Shown one piece after another: positions 58,291-64,000 of a DNA stretch of 64,000 nucleotides. How positions within the stretch are numbered: the stretch's first letter is position 1; each line of letters begins with the position of its first letter. Made by a program: the position numbers and the translations under genes. The DNA is from Mesostigma viride. Its lineage: Eukaryota; Streptophyta; Mesostigmatophyceae; Mesostigmatales; Mesostigmataceae. The notes beneath the pieces are model-generated. The model was given only the letters and a program-made list of their open reading frames with translations, did no database searches and had not been told where the DNA came from. The stretch is from assembly GCA_009746045.1 (NCBI GenBank), contig RPFO01001933.1:49725-113724 (forward strand). Direction: 5' to 3'.

Positions 58291-59035
58291 TTGCCGCTGA
58301 AACACTCATACAACTGGTCCGTCATGGCTGCCCAGCCATGGACCTGTCGCATGTGGATGGTCACATTATCCATGGTGACCGGATCCAGCTGCAGCGACTT
58401 GAGAAAGTCGCCCATGGCCATCCGATCTGCGACGAAGAAGCCCTTGGCCATGGCGTCCTCCCTCAGCTTGACGAAGTCTTCAAAGGCGTGGACCACTAGT
58501 TGCCCCTTGATGGGCTTGTAGTCCAGGTATTCTTGCTTCAGGTGGGACCCATCTATGGTCCTCTTGTCACTCAGGAACGACCTGAGTCGCGTCATAAACG
58601 CCGTCCAGGTGTCCCCCGCCGCGTGTCGCTCCCGAACAAACTTGAACAGCCGCCTCGCCGACTGCCGTATGTAGGCACTAGACGCCAGGATGCGAAGCTT
58701 GTCACCGTTGTATATCTCCGTGTACAAGTTCATGTCCTCTAACATCCTCTCAGCATCCCGGGGCTGCCAATTGTCCTTGATGGACTGAAACTGGCCTAGC
58801 ACCGCGTACCCCTCAGCAACGGTTGGTCGCTTAGGCGCCGCTTGATCTGCGGCTGGCGCGTGCTGCCCGCCCTGCGATCCTTGGCTCTGATTATCTGGCA
58901 CCTCAGCCTGGTCTCCCAGCGCCTGGCCGTCCCCGCGTCCATCGCGTCCACCGCGTCCATCGCGTCCATCCAGCCCAGCGCCGCGCCGCCGAAGCCCATA
59001 AAGCCCGCTTGTTGGTTGATAGCTCCATCCTCCAT
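58224..59035 (-). pseudogene. Gag capsid-like region
   Basis: The main frame (58224 to about 58950) encodes a helical Gag-like stretch (GQFQSIKDNWQPRDAERML, then SSAYIRQSARRLFKFVRER, then LKQEYLDYKPIKGQLVVHAF), in the size range of Copia Gag. The most credible start is the ATG at 59035 (MEDGAINQQAGFMGFGG), which lies in another frame; the switch falls near GGGG at about 58933. A TTG at 59111 in the main frame is less likely. The gene as it stands needs at least three frame changes to reach pol. Confidence 0.6.
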
Positions 59036-59137
59036 GATGGCCTCTGTTCAGATCTGCTACAGCCAGCCAAGTGGCCAAGCAGCAATTAAAGCAATATAAG
59101 CTACTGAACAAGAAAGGAAAGTGCCAAGTGTTACCAC

Positions 59138-60058
59138 TCAGGCAAGACCACCACGGCTGGCCCCAGGCGCGTCCTGGTTCTCCTTGTCGCTGTCGTCGTC
59201 GCTGTCGCTCACCACAATCAGCTCTGGTACCCTGCTACCTGCTGCGCCGTCGTCGACCCGCTGTCGGCCCGCGATGACTGAATCGTCACCGTTGGTAAAG
59301 TAGACAGGTGACAACCCGTCGTTGGCACCTCGCGGATTGTACGTTGGCACCTCGTGGTCGCCAAGTGCCTCGTCGCCTAGCCCAGCGACACCCCCTGCTC
59401 CTACCTCAAGGTCACTATCGTACCCAAGAGGTGCAAACTCCTCCCAACGCGTCACACGAACGCGAAGGGGCGGGGGCAGCTCCTGAAAAGGAACTCTTAC
59501 TCGCTCTGGAAACCTGCCGACTCTTGTCGCGCGCTGTCCTCCGGCGATGGCTTCCGCTGTCGCCCCGACCTCTGCAAGCCGCCTGTGATGCTCCGCTCCG
59601 CGTCGTTCACGCCTAACTGGCCCCGCTGCAACACCCTCGTCGCCGATGCCGCCTGCGAAAGCACGTGGTACTCCCGCGCCCGCTACTGTCGGCACAAACT
59701 CGTGTCGCCCTGCGCCAGCTGCCTCCGCAACCTCGCCTCGCCTTGCTGCCAACTCCGTCCGCACTCGCTCTGCTACTGCAGTAATCACCGTCTGGATGCC
59801 GACCAACCCGTGAAGCTCCTGCTCAAGGTCGTCGATGCTCCGGTGCTCCGGAATGACGATGGTTTGTACGTGTCGCAGAATTCGCTCCCAATCTTCGACC
59901 TGGTCGTCGACGAATTGCACGAAGCTGCGATTTACAGGCGGACGATCTGCAAGCAACAAAGATAGATCCCGAACGACACGGCGTAATTCAGGAGAAATCG
60001 AACCCCCAGCAGACTGCCGAAACCGGAAATCCTGCTGCCGTTGTTCCTCCTGCACCAT
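59138..60058 (-). CDS. Extra ORF upstream of gag (unknown function)
   Basis: 306 codons from ATG at 60058, directly after the 5' LTR and before gag. The N-terminal 110 residues are charged and look helical (VVRDLSLLLADRPPVNRSF; VQTIVIPEHRSIDDLEQEL). The middle is Ala/Gly/Arg-rich. The C-terminus has ELIVVSDSDDDSDKENQ, a hydrophobic core followed by acidic and Ser residues, like a SUMO-interacting motif. I recognise no enzyme domain. It could be an N-terminal Gag extension or an accessory protein. Composition is GC-rich, but the frame is intact, unlike gag. Confidence 0.5.
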   Translation of the reverse strand: MVQEEQRQQDFRFRQSAGGSISPELRRVVRDLSLLLADRPPVNRSFVQFVDDQVEDWERILRHVQTIVIPEHRSIDDLEQELHGLVGIQTVITAVAERVRTELAARRGEVAEAAGAGRHEFVPTVAGAGVPRAFAGGIGDEGVAAGPVRRERRGAEHHRRLAEVGATAEAIAGGQRATRVGRFPERVRVPFQELPPPLRVRVTRWEEFAPLGYDSDLEVGAGGVAGLGDEALGDHEVPTYNPRGANDGLSPVYFTNGDDSVIAGRQRVDDGAAGSRVPELIVVSDSDDDSDKENQDAPGASRGGLA

Positions 60059-60151
60059 TCACCACCGGACGAGCTCCTCTCGTCGTCAACGCTGCACACC
60101 GCAACCGGCAACGACCCTCCTGGCCGTTCCGCTGAGACTGGTTGTAATTTG

Positions 60152-60845
60152 AGTTAACGTTCTTCGCACACGCAATGTGAAGGATATGGTTGCAATGCAG
60201 CAATGTGTGAATATGGTTGGAAACGGAGCTTTGTTAAATCGGATAATGTTTACAGCGCTCACACACTTGAGGCTTGTACACGCGCTTGCCAAGTCAAGGC
60301 ACAACACGTGAGGCGGGCTCGCAAGAGATGCCCATTTGGCACTGGCCTATTGTTTATATACTTGTGCACTGTGCTTGCTAGTCCTGAGCAGCCTAGGAGG
60401 CCTGCTCAGTAATAACACCCCGGTACAGTATTCACTACCTGTACAGCGCCCACTCCTATACAGTAGGTCTGCCATACAGGCACAGTGACCACAGAGCACA
60501 GTCCACAGTGACTATTGCATCTGCACCTAGAAGTCCAGGACTAAGCCTGCGGTACCAACAGACCACAGGTTAAGGTTCCTATTTCCTGCGTACGACGTAT
60601 TAATCCAATACCGTCGTAGGTACAGCACCTAATTCCTGTCAGCCCAGGAATTACTGTCGACCCCATATGTCGTCGGCAAATATTCACGTCCGACTTAGAA
60701 GAACAGCCGGCTCGCGCTCGCGCGCGACCGGGAAGTCGGAACGCCATAACTTTCTTGATACTTGTCGGAATGAACTCGTTCCGGTGCCGCTGGAATCGCA
60801 GAGATATGCCGAATCAGGATCACGCCAATGCGCTTGGCGTTAACT
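60152..60845 (-). repeat. 5' LTR
   Basis: 694 bp. It should carry the promoter for minus-strand transcription. Same AGTTAACG/CGTTAACT ends as the 3' LTR. Confidence 0.9.
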
Positions 60846-61737
60846 CACACACTTACACACACCTTGCACGCAAGGGCCGGCATGCACACACACTGCATGG
60901 CATACACCGCCCACGCAAGGGGCGGCTGCACACACGTACATACACCGCGCACGCAAGGGGCGGCTGCACACACACGTACATACACCGCGCACGCAATTAA
61001 GGGGAAACTGTCCACACATGGACATACACTGCGCACGGAAGGGGCGGCTGCATTAACACGTACATACACCGCGCACGCAAGGGGCGGCTGCACACACACG
61101 TACATACACCATGCACGCAAGGGGCGGCTGCACACACATGTACATCCACCGCGCACGCAAGGGGCGAGTGCACACACACGTACACACACCGCGCACGCAA
61201 GGGGCGGCTGCACACACACGTACACACACCATGCACGCAATTGCCGGCATGCACACACACGTACATCCACCGCGCACGCAAGGGGCAACTGCACACACAT
61301 GTACACACACCGCGCACGCTTGGGGCAGCTGCACTCACATGTACACACACCGCGCACGCAAGGGCCGGCTGCACACACACTTACATACACCGCGCACGCA
61401 AGGGGCAACTGCACACACATGTACACACACCGCGCACGCAAGGGCCGGCTGCACACACACGTACATACACCGCGCACGCAAGGGGAAACTGCCCACACAT
61501 GGACATACACTGCGCACGCAAGGGGCGGCTGCATTAACACGTACATACACCGCGCACGCAAGGGCCGGCATGCACACACACGTACATACACCGCCCATGT
61601 AAGGGGCGGCTGCACACACACGTACACACACCATGCACGCAAGGGCCGGCATGCACACACAGTATACACACACCGCGCACGCAAGGGGCGGCTGCACACA
61701 CACGTACATACACTGCGCACGCAAGGGGCTGCTGCAC
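60846..61737 (+). repeat. 40-bp satellite, array 4b (about 22 monomers)
   Basis: Continuation of array 4a after the retrotransposon. It includes an uninterrupted monomer variant with ACACACAGTATACACACACC (about 61654), close to the pre-insertion site inferred for the 28.5-kb element. Confidence 0.95.
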
Positions 61738-63746
61738 TTTGTGAGCTCACGCTCGTTCTATCTATGACCTGCGGAAGTCTCAAAGGGGGAGGGGAGGCCG
61801 CAGTAGACAGGTCTGACTAGGTAGCCAGTACTAGGGGGGGGGGGTACGGTGTTGTGGGGGGGGGGTACCGGGGACGGTACTGTGGACCGGGTCCAATTTG
61901 TGTTGTGGACCGGGGGCAGTCCTGTGGACCGGGGACGGCGCGGCGCCACTGGCCTGTTGGTCAGTGGGCTGGCGTCCGTCACCCCACCTACGACTAGGTA
62001 GACGGTGGATACTTAGGGTTGTGGCGGGGCAACAACCACTCCTCTTTGCAGCTGTGTCGACGGCCCACTGACGGCGTGTGTGCACTGCTATGGCGGTGCC
62101 GAATGTAAATCACAGCTACCGGCCTCCGAATTATTATTCGGGGGCCTGTTTTATTTAAGGTTATGACGGCTGCGCGACGGGGGTCGGCAGCACCCCAAGA
62201 ACTTGCCGTTCGAAGTGCAGGCGGTAGCTGCCAGTGCCAGATTGTTTTATTTTTGCTGCGTTGTACTCGCCACCCCGGGCTCGCGGGAGGGGTCTGGATA
62301 GACGCGGGAGTGACTCTTGATCGGACAACTAAAGCGGGGCAGTCGTGGTGCTAGGGTGGCAACAGCTACAGGCGGAGGGGGAATACGCCGCAGGCAAGTT
62401 CGTTGTGTATCGTATGTGCTGGGCCTGGCTAATGAATATCGTCAAGAATAGTGCATGAGCGCGCTATACGAGCATGGGAAGAAGGGGGAATCGAGCCCCC
62501 AGGCCAGCATAGGAGCGGGGTGGCTGCAGCCCCAGCGCCAGGGGGGCAGCACCCTAAACAGCCTAACATTTCCTCGTGCCAAGTGAGGCGACAGCGGCCG
62601 GCGGCCAGCGCGGAATGGCGGGGTCGTTGCCGCGTAATTTAAGCGGGGACGAGTTGTTGGGACTGACGGTGCACAGCGGGGAAGGGGAAGGATGTTAGGG
62701 CGGGCGATAGCGGATCCCAGACGCAGCTGCGTCATTGGGGTGCCGGGGGTGCTATGCCTGTGAAGAAAGGTGTACAAAGAATTGCCGAGCCTGCAGGGGT
62801 GGCTGCCGAGGGCAGTGCCCACATGGGTGAGAACCCCCCGCAGTGGGGGTCCCTACGGGGATACTTTTGGCTTCCCCCTTGTATTGCCGCCTGGTTAATG
62901 AAGCACTGGTAGCGGCAGGGGACAAGGGGGGCGACGAGAAGTCTGGGCCATACGACAGCTTGCGGCCAAGTGGCCAGGTAGTGGGTGCGGGATGTTACAA
63001 AGCCCAGGTCCTCTTGACTGGCCCAGGTCCTTATGACTGGTATGATGTTTCGGCCCTTGTTGTGTGGCCTAGTTAGCTTAGAAACTGCAGATTCTTAGGT
63101 TAGCTAATGGCTTGGACGTGTGCCTAACACGTATTTGTAATAAACATGTTTCTCTGGCAGCCCCTCACTCCAATGGAACTAAAGCAGCAATTGGATTTTG
63201 TGAGCTCACGCTCGTTCTATCTATGACCTGCGGAAGTCTCAAAGGGGGAGGGGAGGCCGCAGTAGACAGGTCTGACTAGGTAGCCAGTACTAGGGGGGGG
63301 GGGTACGGTGTTGTGGGGGGGGGGTACCGGGGACGGTACTGTGGACCGGGTCCAATTTGTGTTGTGGACCGGGGGCAGTCCTGTGGACCGGGGACGGCGC
63401 GGCGCCACTGGCCTGTTGGTCAGTGGGCTGGCGTCCGTCACCCCACCTACGACTAGGTAGACGGTGGATACTTAGGGTTGTGGCGGGGCAACAACCACTC
63501 CTCTTTGCAGCTCCCACCCACCCACCCTTGCTGCCAGACGGATGTTACAAAGCCCAGGTCCTCTTGACTGGCCCAGGTCCTTATGACTGGTATGATGTTT
63601 CGGCCCTTGTTGTGTGGCCTAGTTAGCTTAGAAACTGCAGATTCTTAGGTTAGCTAATGGCTTGGACGTGTGCCTAACACGTATTTGTAATAAACATGTT
63701 TCTCTGGCAGCCCCTCACTCCAATGGAACTAAAGCAGCAATTGGAT
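61738..63746. mobile_element. Satellite-inserted element C, copy 2 (long plus short unit)
   Basis: Long unit 61738-63196 (1,459 bp) and short unit 63197-63746 (550 bp), nearly identical to 47528-49538 with differences mainly in G-run lengths. It is inserted at the same point in the satellite monomer (TGCAC, then ACAC), though the neighbouring monomer variants differ. Confidence 0.7.
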
Positions 63747-64000
63747 ACACACTTACACTCACCATGCACGCAAGGGGCGGCTGCACACACACGTACATAC
63801 ACCGCGCACGCAAGGGACGGCTGCACACACACGTACATAACCGCGCACGCAAGGGGCAACTGCCCGCACATGTACATCCACCGCGACGCAATTAAGGGAC
63901 GGCTGCACACACACGTACATACACCGCGCACGCAAGGGCAACGGCACTCACATGTACATGACACCATGCACGGTACGTGGTTGTGTGCAGCCGCCCCTTG
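63747..64000. repeat. 40-bp satellite, array 5, with orientation switch
   Basis: About six monomers in the usual orientation, several with small deletions. From about 63973 the sequence reads GTGTGCAGCCGCCCCTTG, the reverse complement of the monomer, so the array turns round at about 63972. Confidence 0.85.

Larger units (their letters stand above)
52830..60845 (-). mobile_element. Copia-type LTR retrotransposon, 8.0 kb
   Basis: Two near-identical LTRs (52830-53522, 60152-60845) flank a minus-strand interior in the order extra ORF, gag, pol. CACAC is duplicated at both outer edges (52825-52829, 60846-60850) inside the satellite. The LTR ends are AGTTAACG...CGTTAACT, not TG...CA. I counted about five differences between LTRs, all within the first 180 bp, which implies recent insertion. 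A polypurine tract (AAGAAAAGAAAGG on the minus strand, 53528-53540) abuts the 3' LTR. I see no standard initiator-Met primer-binding site next to the 5' LTR. Gag is broken by frameshifts at G/C runs, so activity is uncertain. Confidence 0.9.

Overview
The window is eukaryotic, repeat-dominated DNA. Evidence: spliceosomal introns with GT-AG borders, a Copia-type LTR retrotransposon, Helitron Rep-helicase genes, a multi-exon transposase-like gene, and long satellite arrays. Two short CCCTAAA runs (about 6867 and 16154) hint at a green-lineage (algal or plant) genome. That is weak evidence and I do not name a species. No host housekeeping gene, rRNA or complete tRNA was recognised. Almost every long open frame in the satellites is an artefact of stop-free repeat units.

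Layout. 1-2.3 kb: a 30-bp minisatellite, a 150-bp direct duplication, GC-rich hairpins and a tRNA-like tail. 2.7-6.7 kb: a five-exon gene (about 870 codons) related to a multicopy, apparently transposon-borne DDE/RNase-H-fold family. Its upstream region and introns carry the palindrome CCAACGGCCGTTGG. 6.9-8.7 kb: TG-rich degenerate repeat. 8.8-10.6 kb: interleaved direct repeats. From 10.6 kb to the end the ground state is a 40-bp satellite (about 290 monomers, with higher-order structure) riddled with insertions.

Insertions in the satellite: (i) a 28.5-kb segment (13676-42171) bounded by 36-bp terminal inverted repeats and a GTAC target duplication; it contains two head-to-tail, near-identical Helitron-type units (17916-41075), which are themselves enclosed by a 21-bp inverted repeat; (ii) two copies of a tandem long-plus-short element (47528-49538 and 61738-63746); (iii) a 206-bp palindrome (49663-49868); (iv) a composite fold-back element with a tRNA-like B-box and a CAAGG duplication (51547-52612); (v) an 8.0-kb minus-strand Copia-type retrotransposon with near-identical LTRs and a CACAC duplication (52830-60845).

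The Helitron-type units each encode a predicted protein of about 2,150 aa: a 26-residue-repeat N-terminus, a zinc-binding/DUF6570-like region, an HUH Rep with a YxxxY motif, and a PIF1-type helicase split by one 139-nt intron. Each copy carries one different frameshift. The retrotransposon pol is arranged integrase, retropepsin-like domain, reverse transcriptase, RNase H, which is not the usual Copia order. Several breaks lie in G/C homopolymers, so some may be sequencing errors.
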